A stretch of 64,000 bases of DNA from Selaginella tamariscina. Lineage: Eukaryota; Streptophyta; Lycopodiopsida; Selaginellales; Selaginellaceae. Location: NCBI GenBank assembly GCA_003024785.1, contig PUQB01000016.1, positions 310,001-374,000 on the forward strand, given 5' to 3'. The notes below the pieces were generated by a model. It did not search any database and had not been told where the DNA came from. It was given only the letters and a program-made list of their open reading frames with translations. Below, piece after piece: positions 1-9,793 of the stretch. Position 1 is the stretch's first letter; each line of letters begins with the position of its first letter. The position numbers and the translations under genes were made by a program.

Positions 1-499
1 TCATACAATTTGACATAAAACTTCAAGATCAAAATTTATACCTAGTCAGAGATCATTAAATATCATATGTCTCAATTGGCATCCTCACCTTGTACTCATT
101 CCCTAAAAGAGCACTTATCATTAATTTATAACTTTATATCTCACTAAATTTAAAAAAAAAAATTTTAAAGTTATTTTTATGAGAATCTCCGTAAACTCAT
201 AATATCGAATGATTAAAATATTGCAAAAGATTTCAAATAAACCTATAGTGAAATATATCATCTTGTGCAACTAGTGTTTAAAATGCATAACAAGTACCTC
301 AAATTAATTCTCATTTTATAAATATTGATATCAACAATGTGGTGACTACTTGGTCACAACTTGATGTTAAACTTTAAAACAAATAGTTTGAAGTTATTTA
401 GAAGTAGTTTCAAAGCACTACTTTAGTGACATCAACAATGTTCGAACGATAACTAACAAGATTCATCAACTTCAACATAATAATCGTCCAGCATCAATA
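1..499. other. AT-rich stretch, no gene seen
   Basis: No convincing reading frame, RNA gene or repeat is visible. The sequence is AT-rich and leads into a decayed retrotransposon, so it may be further relic sequence too diverged to recognise. Confidence 0.5.
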
Positions 500-2330
500 T
501 ATACATTAGAGTTTTACCTTTTGATATACAAAGTGTTATGGAATGAGGAAGTTCTAATTGATCAATTCCACCAAGGGCTTCGCAATGATGTTAAGGACCT
601 CCTCTTAACATTCTATAAGGACCTAGTAAATCTTTTTGAGGCTATTAGTTGTGCTGCAAGGTGTGAAATTAGTTATTTGAATTTGCTCAAAACGATTTCA
701 ATAGTTCATTTAAGAGATAGTAGTGGCTTTGCCCTCAGTAGCACTAATGGAAAACCATGACCATGCTCCAACCCCAACTCAAGGACAATCCCCATGGAGT
801 GTGAGGCCACCCAAGCTCGACACCTAGGTCCCCTAACCCCAGCTGAGAAACAACATAGCAAGGTTAACGGTTGTGTCTTTACTATGGTGGTCATGGTCAT
901 ATTGTAATCAATTGCCTAAACAAGCTGAGGCGCATGATCAACCACGTTCACCTCGCAAATCCTCAACCCATCATGATCAAGCACATTTGCCCTAAGAGTC
1001 CTGAGCCTTCGAGCCAAAGTAACAATTTTGAAGTTTTTAATAAGTTGGATGAGGAATTAAATGAGTAAGTCCAACTAAAATAAAAGCCATTTAGTTAGAC
1101 AATCCCAAACATAAAGAGCCCCTGCAAAAAATTGACTTCATCCCATTGTCTCGAGTTGGTAGGCTATTTGCAACACAAGTTAAGCTTTGCATGGCTAGGG
1201 GTTGCAAGGTCATAACATCAACAATATTAAACTATAGAGCTAATGTTTGTTTCATGAATCACACCTTTGCACGTCAATACTCTATTTCTTTTAAGAGGCT
1301 CCCAAGTTCATGAAGTTCATGGGTACATCGTCTCGCCAACCAAAGTGAGAATTGTATTGGATTGACAAGTTCTATAGTCCATATGGGTTGTTCAATGTTT
1401 CCTCAGCCTTGCTAACTTATACAGCAAGTTCATCAAGAACTATTCCAAAATTGTGCTACCACTCACTATACTCACACAAAAGAACAAATCGTTTGTGTGG
1501 ACATCAGAGGTGGAATCTATTTTTAACACCTTGAAGCATTTTCACCTTCTCTTCAATATTGGCTCATTTGGATCTTGATAGATCTTTTACCATTGAAGCT
1601 AATGCATCAGACTTCGCATTGGAAGAATCATGTCCCAAATTGCTGAAGATGGTCAATTCCACCCAATAATTATTTCCTCCTATAAGTTTCTTGCATCGAA
1701 AATTAATTATGAAGTACATAATAAAGAGTTTTGGCTATTGTAAATTTATTTAAAGAATGGAGGCACTTCCTGGAGGTCAGGTAATAGCTTACAACGACCA
1801 TAAAAATCTCATATATTTCCAGTCAACATGAGTTTTGAACCATTAATAGTTTCATTATGCCCAATTCTTAACATGGTTCAACTTTGTCATCACATATCAA
1901 CCAAGTTTGCAATAAGGTAAGCAGATGCTATATCTCGACGATCCTACTTGGCTCCTCATTCTAGTGACTTGGCATTTGACCAACAATGGCAGGTTCTTTT
2001 GGGATCAAACCAGTTAAAATTGATGGTTACTAAGGTGTTGCAAACTTTAGTGGATTCTAACATTCTTAACATGGTTTGTGCGACATTACCAACAGATTTA
2101 ATTACTCATGATGTTATGAACCATATTGCTCTTAACAAAGTCTTAGGTTCTAGTTCCAGTACAATCCTAGTGACTACAATTGATTCAAGTTCCATGACAA
2201 GTTGTTGGTCTATAAAATCTTGTTTATGTTCCAAATGGCTCCTGTTGTCTTTTGAGTATCATAGGATTGTCATAATAGTCATGACCCACAAGACATTCAA
2301 GTTAATTACTCATGATTGCTAGTGGTCAAC
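500..2330 (+). pseudogene. Heavily decayed Ty3/gypsy relic
   Basis: Pieces align in order with the better preserved gypsy B at 26446-32830. They are a gag helix segment at 521-760 (LRNDVKDLLLT, matching LRDDVKDLLLT), a zinc knuckle remnant near 880-930 (CLYYGG-HGH-NC), and a protease remnant near 1140-1290 (NVCFMNHTFARQ, matching NACFMDDTFATQ). An RNase H remnant follows at 1555-1810, then the linker to integrase at 1930-2100 (SRRSYLAP, matching SRRSYLAP) and an early integrase scrap to 2330. The polymerase palm is missing between about 1340 and 1550. Frames break repeatedly and C-to-T type changes are common, so the relic is old. No LTR was identified for it. Confidence 0.8.
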
Positions 2331-2852
2331 TTTGAAGGTATGTAGTAAACTTTTGCACTTGTGATGTTTATTATTAATCCAAGACCCCTCACCATTTATA
2401 AGGATTGCTTCAGCCATAGCCAATTTCAACTAATCCTTAAAGGTCAATTCCCATGAACTCCATCACTAATTAAGGGTTAAGTATGGTTAATTATAATCTA
2501 AGATGTGTACAAAGTTTATCACAAGTGAGAAGATTTAAAAGGTTTAGTGTGGTTTAATTGTAGTCCAAAATGACTCATTTTTTTTTATACAAGTGAGGAG
2601 ATAAACAGGGGACTAATGATTAAAAAAATAAAATAAAATTATATGATCTACTAGACCGATATATCATCACCAATCGTAAATCTAAATTCGTTGTTAAGTT
2701 TTAAAAGTGATTACTCCATATTTTAAACATTGAGTGCAAGTTATCCTCTTGGTATCGTTCACAAACCTGTTCTTTTTAACTTTGGGTAACTAGGAATTCT
2801 GTATAAGTGCCTTCGGGCTAGGGTTCAGTCTTAGGGGCTTGAGCTTGAGCAG
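2331..2852. other. Spacer before CK2-alpha; probable 5' region
   Basis: AT-rich to about 2700, then more balanced. No frame is supported. It lies directly upstream of the CK2-alpha first exon and may hold its promoter and 5' leader, but I see no definable element. Confidence 0.35.
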
Positions 2853-3391
2853 GTGGCCTACGAGAGCTTGATTCACAATCTCGGCATTCACTTTGTAAGA
2901 TCGGTGCCCATGCTAGCTGTGGCAGGTCGTTCGTCGTTTGTCTTCAAGGCTCCAGTAGCAACCCTAGCGCAAAAGATCGAAAAGTGGCCAGGCACCATGT
3001 ATAAGGCCCGGATTTACACGGATGTGAATGTTCTTCGGCCCAAGGAGTACTGGGACTACGAGTCACTCACGGTCGAATGGGGGTAAGCATCTGCATGGCT
3101 TGTGAAACTCGTCTTATAGAGTGTTATAGTGATCAGGAGGAGTACGAAGTTGTTTGTAAGGTCGTCGTGTGAAGTATAGCGAGGTGTTTGAGGGCGCATC
3201 AACTGCGTGAACAATGAGCACTGTATTATAAAAATACTGAAGCCTGTGAAAAGACAAAGGTACAGCCCCTGTGTATGTTTTTTAGTGTTTTTGTTTTTTT
3301 TTCACTTCCGTTTCGCTTGCATTTTCAGATAAAGCGTGAAATTAACAGTGGACCTAACATTGTCAAGCTCCTAGATATTGTTTGTGATCAA
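2853..3391 (+). pseudogene. Casein kinase II alpha subunit, 5' exons, truncated
   Basis: CK2-alpha is the catalytic subunit of a constitutive Ser/Thr kinase. Exon 1 (2853-3082) encodes an N-terminal extension of about 50 residues and then the very conserved start of the family ([20 protein letters not shown], ending TVEWG); a GTAAGC donor follows. Exon 2 from 3130 reads DQEEYEVV, then KYSEVFEG after a frameshift, then CIIKILKPVK after another. Exon 3 from about 3329 reads IKRE...GPNIVKLLDIV, lacking several residues expected after IKRE. The gene stops abruptly at 3391, where a gypsy LTR begins. The N-terminal extension recalls organelle-targeted plant CK2-alpha forms, but that is inference. 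Two frameshifts plus truncation make it a pseudogene. Confidence 0.85.
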
Positions 3392-4016
3392 TGTCACAAC
3401 CTGATACAGGATACAGGATTTCGGATACAAGATACAAGATACGGAATATAGGATATGCCTGCAGGATATTCTTAAAGAATATACCTACAGGATATTCCTA
3501 GGGATATGCCTAGAGGATATGCCTACAGGATATTCCTACATGATATACTACAGGATATGCCTAGAGGATAAGGGACATGTGGACTCGTTTTAGCCTTTAC
3601 ATGCATATAGCCACTTTTAGATGCATGCAACCACTTTTAGCACTCATGCCTAGATTAGCTCTTGGAGTTGTGAGCATGAAAGCTTCGACCTAATTGTTGT
3701 ACAATCAATTACTATCAACACCAATCATTCTACGATCATTCTTATTCTTGTCTTGTTCGTGTCTTGCTCCTTGCCTCCTGCTCTTGTCTTGCTCTTGGTT
3801 CTTGTCTTGCTCTTGTCTTACTCTCGATCCTGTTTTGCTCCTGGATCCTGTCCTGCTTCTGTCTTGCTCCCGGATTCTATCTTGTTCCTGTCTTGCTCCT
3901 GGATCTTGTCCTGCGCCTTGTCTTGCTCCTGAGTTCCTACTTCCTGTCCTGCTCCTGAATCAAGCCTTCTTGTTCTTGGAACCCTGCTCTTTTCCTGGTT
4001 TTTGGATTGTGGCTTG
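3392..4016 (+). repeat. 5' LTR of gypsy A
   Basis: Begins TGTCACAACCTGATACAGG like the LTRs of gypsy B. It contains a run of GGATAT/ACAGGAT short repeats (3405-3570) and a CCTG/CTTG-rich second half (3740-3960). Its last bases and the first part of gag are missing: sequence jumps from GTGGCTTG to CCCCCTTGCTGGAGCG near 4016. Gypsy B has roughly 450 bp between these points. Confidence 0.85.
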
Positions 4017-4621
4017 CCCCCTTGCTGGAGCGTGATGACCCATTGGTGGAAGACTTTGAAGGTTTCGTGGTTGCCTTTGAAGCCTGCTTTGGAGATCCTG
4101 ATAAGTACTGTTCCGCATGCACAAAGTTACGAAAGCTCACCCAAGGATCCCGACCAGCTTCTATCTATGCATCCGAATTTCAGCAACTTTGCACGAACAT
4201 TCCATGGGACAAAACTGCATTGATCGAACACTTCCATTTTGGGTTGAGGGATGACGTGAAGGACCTTCTCCTTACGTTACCAGATGCCCAAACATTAACA
4301 GAGATCATGCAATAAGTCGTTCGCTACGACAACCGTTTGTTCGAGCGTCGTCAGGAAAGATCCCGTCAGCAATTCCTACAAACCAATCCTACAGCTGCAA
4401 TACATGTTCCTGCAACACTTTCTGGAGTAGTTCCTATGGAGGTTGAGAAATCCAAGCGTGGCTCTCTTTCCGCTGCTGAGAAGCAACGTCGCCACAGTGA
4501 GAACCTATGCTTGTATTATGGTGAAGCAGGACACAAGGTAGAATGTCCTACTAAAGTCAGGAAGTTCAAGACACGTGAAGTTAAAGCTGAAGTTCAGTCA
4601 GAAAACTTCAATGTTCACTTC
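4002..4621 (+). pseudogene. gag of gypsy A (5' portion deleted)
   Basis: Encodes most of the retrotransposon gag: LLERDDPLVEDFEGF, the helical segment LRDDVKDLLLTLPDAQ, a premature stop at about 4313, then the basic tail and a damaged zinc knuckle (CLYYGEAGHKVEC; the second Cys of gypsy B's CLYCGGAGHKVADC is Tyr here). The frame runs into the target site of the giant transposon at 4621. Confidence 0.85.
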
Positions 4622-4648
4622 ATGCACGTTGTAACTAAAGTGGGCATG
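4622..4648 (+). repeat. Terminal inverted repeat, left end of left copy
   Basis: Begins ATGCACGTTGTAACTAAA and ends TGGGCATG. It matches the opposite terminus (19212-19238, reverse strand) at 25 of 27 positions by eye. CTTC (4618-4621) is the duplicated target. Confidence 0.9.
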
Positions 4649-4909
4649 ATACGTGAAAATGGGAATATAAAATAAATTACTAATTAATACTTAAGTTTTA
4701 ATTATTAATTAATCATTTAATTAATATGTAATTAAGCCTTAAATATTAATTAATTAATTAATTAATCCTTCAATAACCTTACTTAGTAAGGAATATTCCT
4801 AAAATATCTTAGAATATTCATATTATTCTAAAAATAGTTTACAATAATGAAGAAATACTATCAAACATAATTACAAATGAAATCATTTTCTTATCAACAT
4901 GTTAATTTT
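4649..4909. other. AT-rich subterminal region with GAATATTC palindromes
   Basis: Contains runs of TTAAT/ATTAA (4675-4765), a CCTTAC-TTA-GTAAGG palindrome near 4787-4801 and GGAATATTCC / AGAATATTC motifs near 4800-4825. Similar GAATATTC motifs sit near the other terminus (19090-19150). They could be transposase-binding subterminal sites. Confidence 0.5.
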
Positions 4910-6245
4910 TTATAAATACTTTCTTTCTATCATACAAAGAAATCTTTTCATTTTGTCTAAATCATCACTCTCCGGATTAATCAAATCATTTTGGTCAATA
5001 TCTTGATGTTGTTGCCACCACTTAACACTCTCACGAATGCAATTGGGAGTTGCCATCCTTGTTAATACATAAGATGTGATAAGAGAAGGTCTGCATAAAG
5101 GCTCATCTAAAAACTGACGTTCCTTAAGAATAATATTATAAAGCGCCCGGTTGCTATCCTTCATTTTATAAAATTCAATATCACGAGAAAGAAAAGCTTC
5201 AGGAAATGTATGATACGGTGGATACTGCTCACAAAAATTTTCGAGATTCTTCTTTCTGAGGCACGTATCCAAGTAGTTCACTAGCTCATCCATGATATCG
5301 GTATCAGAATATGGATCGAAAGTGATTGGATGAATACAAGCAATGTTTTGGTTGAGCATAGCCTTCTGAGGAGAGTCGTCTACTACTAAGATATGTGCAT
5401 TCTTCGTTATCCTTAAGCGACTGATCTCCCCATGAGTCCCAATTATTCTTTCATTCTTGAAGAAGTATGGCTTGCTTTCCTTTCTTATATTGTGAAATTC
5501 GAGAGGTTTATGACACATTCGCTGGTCAAAAATCCAATCTTTACGAATCACCTCTTCTGCAACACTACAATGTTTCTTAAGTAAACTCAACAGCGGTGTT
5601 AAGTTATGAATCTGCATGCATGACCAAATCCCCACAAGCGCACCCATCTCCTTAAGCTTTTGAAAGAGACGATCCAACCCTGGACGAAAAATAATATCAT
5701 ATCGAAATTTACCATGACAAGGAATGAAATCTCCTTGTTTGATTTCTGTTTTTCTATCCTCGGGCCTTTGTCGATGAAGCAGAACACCATTGACATCCAA
5801 CAACACAATATGGCCATGAGTAACATGAGATAGCGTTGCCTCTTGAATACTTTGCAAATCACTTGTTTGCTCCCTTTCACATTTATCCGTTGCCACTATT
5901 CGTTGCCTATCCCTTCATCATTTAATTGTACATCATCCTTACAAGATTCAGATATTGCATGCGCTGAAGAAATTGATTTCGGAACTGAAGCCAATAAAAA
6001 TGATGATGCAAAAACTGAAGTGGCCCCCATGGTAACGATGTTTTGAGCTGCATTATTATCCATTTCCTGCATGAACTCTGTCATTCTGACATGTGGCACA
6101 AGAAATTGTCGCCAAACCCCTCTCTTACCTCATGGCAATGCTGAAAATCCATGTTCTCAATTATTTCATTACATCTGCAAAATGATAATTAGCTGACCTT
6201 AAAATTATCAAGGTATATTATTTACCTTGTTAATGTGTGACCCAT
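4910..6245 (-). CDS. Gene A: NIF/FCP1-like HAD phosphatase, left copy
   Basis: A HAD-family protein of the NLI-interacting-factor/FCP1 type, which acts on phosphoproteins such as the RNA polymerase II C-terminal domain. The 328-residue open part (from 5896) has LLDVNGVLLHR as motif I, GIWSC after the helical region, and ILVVDDSPQKA as the late acidic motif. The expected second Asp of DxDGT is Asn (DVNG). I recall a plant subfamily with DxNGL in this place, so catalysis is doubtful. A plausible three-exon start is ATG at 6245 (exon 6226-6245), exon 6129-6174, then exon from 6066, all with GT-AG borders conserved in the right copy. Near 5896-5900 the left copy lacks two bases present in the right copy, putting the upstream exons out of frame. 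Probably a captured host gene. Confidence 0.75.
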
Positions 6246-6356
6246 GTTTGAACTAAAAGCTTCATTAATCCTTGAGAATTTATTTTCTGTACAAATATAA
6301 AAGAAATATACAAAAATGCCTTATGTTACACTCATTTACAACTATTCATCACTCTA

Positions 6357-9300
6357 TCAATTCATTATCAATTCTTCTTCGCTATTACCTTCTGAGTGAG
6401 GCGAAGAAGGTCTAAGCCGCTTGTGAGATGGTTCAAGATCTTCTGCATCTTCTATTGATGTTTCCATGGGTCCTGGAGTGTGCGAATGTTCTGTACTCCT
6501 CGAGATAACTTCCGGTCTAATATCTGATTGATGTTCGTTCTCAGACTCCGAGATTGAACCAGATTCACCTTCAGAGCTATCGCACTTATCTGGAGGGAAC
6601 TTTCTCAAATACGCCTTTATGGATCGTTGGGGTACTCAGTTGAGACCCAATCTATCCACTTGTTCAGGTCCTCAACCATGGTCTTATCCTTCTCAACGGC
6701 AAACACACATGTATGCCGAAGGTAACACTCCTTCAAGACGGACCCCCTAGTGCAGTAGTCAAAAACCCACGCATCACTGTGAGGACCCCTGATCAAGTTG
6801 ACGATGCTCCGTGCCGCTTGACTTGTAATGTTTGGATAACGTACATTGCCGAATACGTCACTCATACCTATCGGTGTATCGGATGGAGGTTCAGGGCCGT
6901 TGGAGTGCAAACAGATGCCTGGCCAGTCATTTGGAAGCTTGAAATTGTTTGGCGCATTCCTAACAACCAAGTGAACAACAGTATCAATGCACTTGGGATT
7001 AGCATCGTTCATATAAAATCCTGTCCAACGATGTCTATTCTTCTTGGCGAAGGCGAAGGCAAAAGTATCGGTGACATGAGCAAGAATCAAGAAATAAATA
7101 CCTGAAAAAGTAGGTATCAGTGAAGAGCGCAAGCATGAATTCAATAATAAATACCTTCTATGTATATGCTTGCACGGCTAAGTTTCTCCACCAGATCCTC
7201 TAGTGCCCTATCTGTCGAAAGATTTTTTGACACCCGCCGATCCATCACGAACAATTGAAACGGTTTCCTACAAGCAGTGATGTTACCCCATAAAGTCTCC
7301 GAATCTAACAACAAACATCTGTAGGGCTTGTCGTGATTCGTAGCATCCTCCTTTATAAGGTTCAATTCGGTTCTCCGCTGCTGAAGGACTGCCATAAGAG
7401 AAGGCGTCATCCCAATGTTCTCCTTTTTGGCGTTGGCGTGCAATAGATTCTTGCCTAGATCTTCCGATTGGTTCACCCATTCGACAAGCATATCATCGTT
7501 CGTCACATGCAAATATTTGCTAACCTCTTCATATGTTGAAGTCGAGGTCCAACCCAGTTTGTGGCAGTGTATTCCCAACCACTCCTTGAAATGCCTGACC
7601 GTCTTCACTCCATGCCTTGAGATGAAAAGGAGAGGTTGGGCTGCTGTTATTAATTTGTAGTTTGCCATCGATCACCAAATCAGCCAAGACTTCCATCTCC
7701 TCCATCGTTGTTCCATTTAAAGGCTTCAACCATGTGAGCTTGAAATCGTTGTCTACATCCTTTGTAGATTGAACAGACTTAGCCTTCGGCGTCTTACTGG
7801 GTTTCTTTGCAGACTTTTCTGAGGGCTCCCCTTCACTTGTCTGCTTCTTCTTCAGTGTTCCTTTTGAAAAGGATTCCATAATCCCCAACCATTTGGCAAA
7901 GATCCTATCTTCGGGGCAAGAAATCAACATCATCAGAAATGATGTTTCCTTCCCGCCCACCTGGGCAAAATCAACTGCTGCAATTTCTTCAACTCTCTGA
8001 GGAAAAAGACAGATTAATATACCGGCGAGATAAATCCCGCCCAAACAATTTGCTTACCCGGTATTCCGCAGATTGTGTATTCCCTGCGGTAGCTCTTTGT
8101 GGTCGCTGAAGAGATTCCCACACGGCTCGCGTGTGTTTAAACTTCTCCCATATTTTGCTGTTGTAGTGGTTGGTGTCGGCAGCGTCCCATTCCGCCGATA
8201 ACTTATGGTACTGCTCGATTGTGAGATTCGGCTTAGCTAAAAACGCCGATCTTTTTGTCAGCTTCTCACGGGTATGCTCGGAAAGTTTTGTTGCCATCGT
8301 TCCTTTGTTGTGTTCATCGAGAAGTCGTTGGGCTGCCGTTATTGTGTGCTGGCCACTAATGATGTAGTACTTGATAGATTTTTATTCTCCGTCTGAATCT
8401 TCATGAGTTGTTCTGGTGTTGTGATCCAGACTTTGTCAGCACCCTTCCTTCTTTCATAGTATGGACACAAAACAGCATTATGTGGAACGGTATAAGAATT
8501 GTCGTCCTTCATCTTCTCCATGAGCTCAGCTACACGTTCCTGGTTGAGTGGCCTGTAATTGAAGTTTGGGTTGACGCTGCAATATTTAACCCTACAAGGA
8601 TAAATCTTATCATCCAACATCATTTCCTTGTGACTTATTGCAGCATGAGATGCCACAGGTGCAGCTGACAAAACGATTGATGATTTTCTTTTGCGATCCG
8701 AATCAACATGTGTGATCCCCGACTGCAGCTGTTCTAGTGTTCTCGGCACACTCTTCCAGCTCCCGAAGCTTCCTAAGCAAATTGAACGTGATCTGTAGAG
8801 AACCTGAGACCGAGCCACCTTCTCAATCTCCCTTATGATGTCGCTGTGTTCTTCTTCAATGTGAAGAGGGAAGATTGCTCCACTTGCTGATTTTCTGTAT
8901 TGTGAAGCAATATCTCCTGACAATACACCTACTCGATGAGTCTGAAGATCTTCGAAGTAGACATCCAGATGGATCCCCTCCATAGATGGGCTTTCGTTGA
9001 GTTGAAGAAGAACTCCAAGGTCAACATCATTAGTGAACACGTGAACGTCATTATCCACAAGTCGACAAAACCACCCGAGATTAATGTTGTAACTGACGAC
9101 CTCTGGATCCGAGAACGTGACATTGGATGGAACAAGGCATATCTGTCGAGCATCGTCCAATCTGGGTTCGCAGCCTGCTTTCGGGTGCTTGACTAGCGAA
9201 TCTACTTTCCATTGTTTTGCTTGTCCATGAGATGTGACAGAGGTTAATTTGACAGCAACCATGGTTGCTCCAATGCGCTTCCCATTTATCTTAAAATATG

Positions 9301-9458
9301 GCCAAGTTGATTCCAGAATCCCCCTGCCCATCTCTTCTCCTGCTCTTGTCTTTAAATGTCACTCAATTCCACATCTGAATACAAAAATGATTAGTTCAAG
9401 TATCCGAGTATAACAGATTTTATTTTAATTCTTACCCAGAATTTGACGACGACTCCAT
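6357..9458 (-). pseudogene. Gene B: ParB-like plus methyltransferase-like protein, left copy
   Basis: The start is ATG at 9458 (MESSSNSG), followed by an intron and then a long N-terminal region of unknown fold (9331 to about 8600). Next comes a ParB-like domain: NYRPLNQERVAELMEKM near 8560-8510 and SGQHTITAAQ near 8360-8330. A Lys/Glu-rich helical segment follows. An intron at 7997-8057 carries one copy of the element's palindrome, and a second intron lies near 7100-7155. The C-terminal part reads RSIVNLI...VFDYCTRGS...VFAVEKD (6800-6690), which resembles the final helix, motif I (DPFxGSG) and acidic strand of N6/N4 DNA methyltransferases. I cannot find a clear DPPY-type catalytic motif. The protein ends in an acidic Ser/Glu tail. 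A stop in the early exon and frameshifts near 8378 and 7630 break this copy; the right copy reads through the latter two. Confidence 0.65.
7997..8057 (-). other. Short intron of gene B carrying one array palindrome
   Basis: A 61-bp GT-AG intron (GTAAGC...CCTCAG on the minus strand). It contains GGCGAGATAAATCCCGCC at 8024-8041, a two-mismatch version of the array palindrome. The right copy keeps both the intron and the palindrome (50957-50974). Confidence 0.75.
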
Positions 9459-9600
9459 ACTAATGACTCGATCTCCTTGTTTGATCAAATCGTCCTTCTG
9501 CAAAATAATACACTATAAATATAAATTATATAAAAACGCACACACACTTGTATAAACCCGAATATACAAAAATAATACACAGAGAGAAGTAGACGTAATT

Positions 9601-9687
9601 AACTGTCCGAAGCTCACATTTGTGTTAGTGCAAAAGAAAGATAACATTTCGTTTTAGAACCACCACAAATGTGAGCTCTGGACAGTT
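9601..9687. promoter_or_regulatory. Conserved 24-bp-arm hairpin upstream of gene B
   Basis: Arms AACTGTCC..AGCTCACATTTGTG (9601-9624) and CACAAATGTGAGCT..GGACAGTT (9664-9687) pair over 24 bp with two mismatches, around a loop of about 39 bases. It lies about 140 bp upstream of the gene B ATG. The right copy has the same hairpin at 49321-49407, including most of the loop. It could be a DNA cruciform, a transposase or regulator site, or a small-RNA precursor. Confidence 0.7.
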
Positions 9688-9793
9688 TTACATAGATTCC
9701 TAGCTTTTACTCGAAATATTATGATAAGATGATAAAAGTAAATAAAATGAGATATGCAACTTATATATACTAATACACATATATATTCACATG

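Noticed and set aside
3694..4140. Leu/Ser/Cys-rich frames in gypsy LTRs (also 26759-27113, 32502-32699)
   Set aside because: They come from CCTGTCCTG/CTTGCTCCTG repeats in the LTR and are not conserved as proteins.
6713..7105. Plus-strand frame opposite gene B (also 51893-52381 minus in the right copy)
   Set aside because: Shadow of the conserved methyltransferase-like exon. Conservation is explained by the coding strand.
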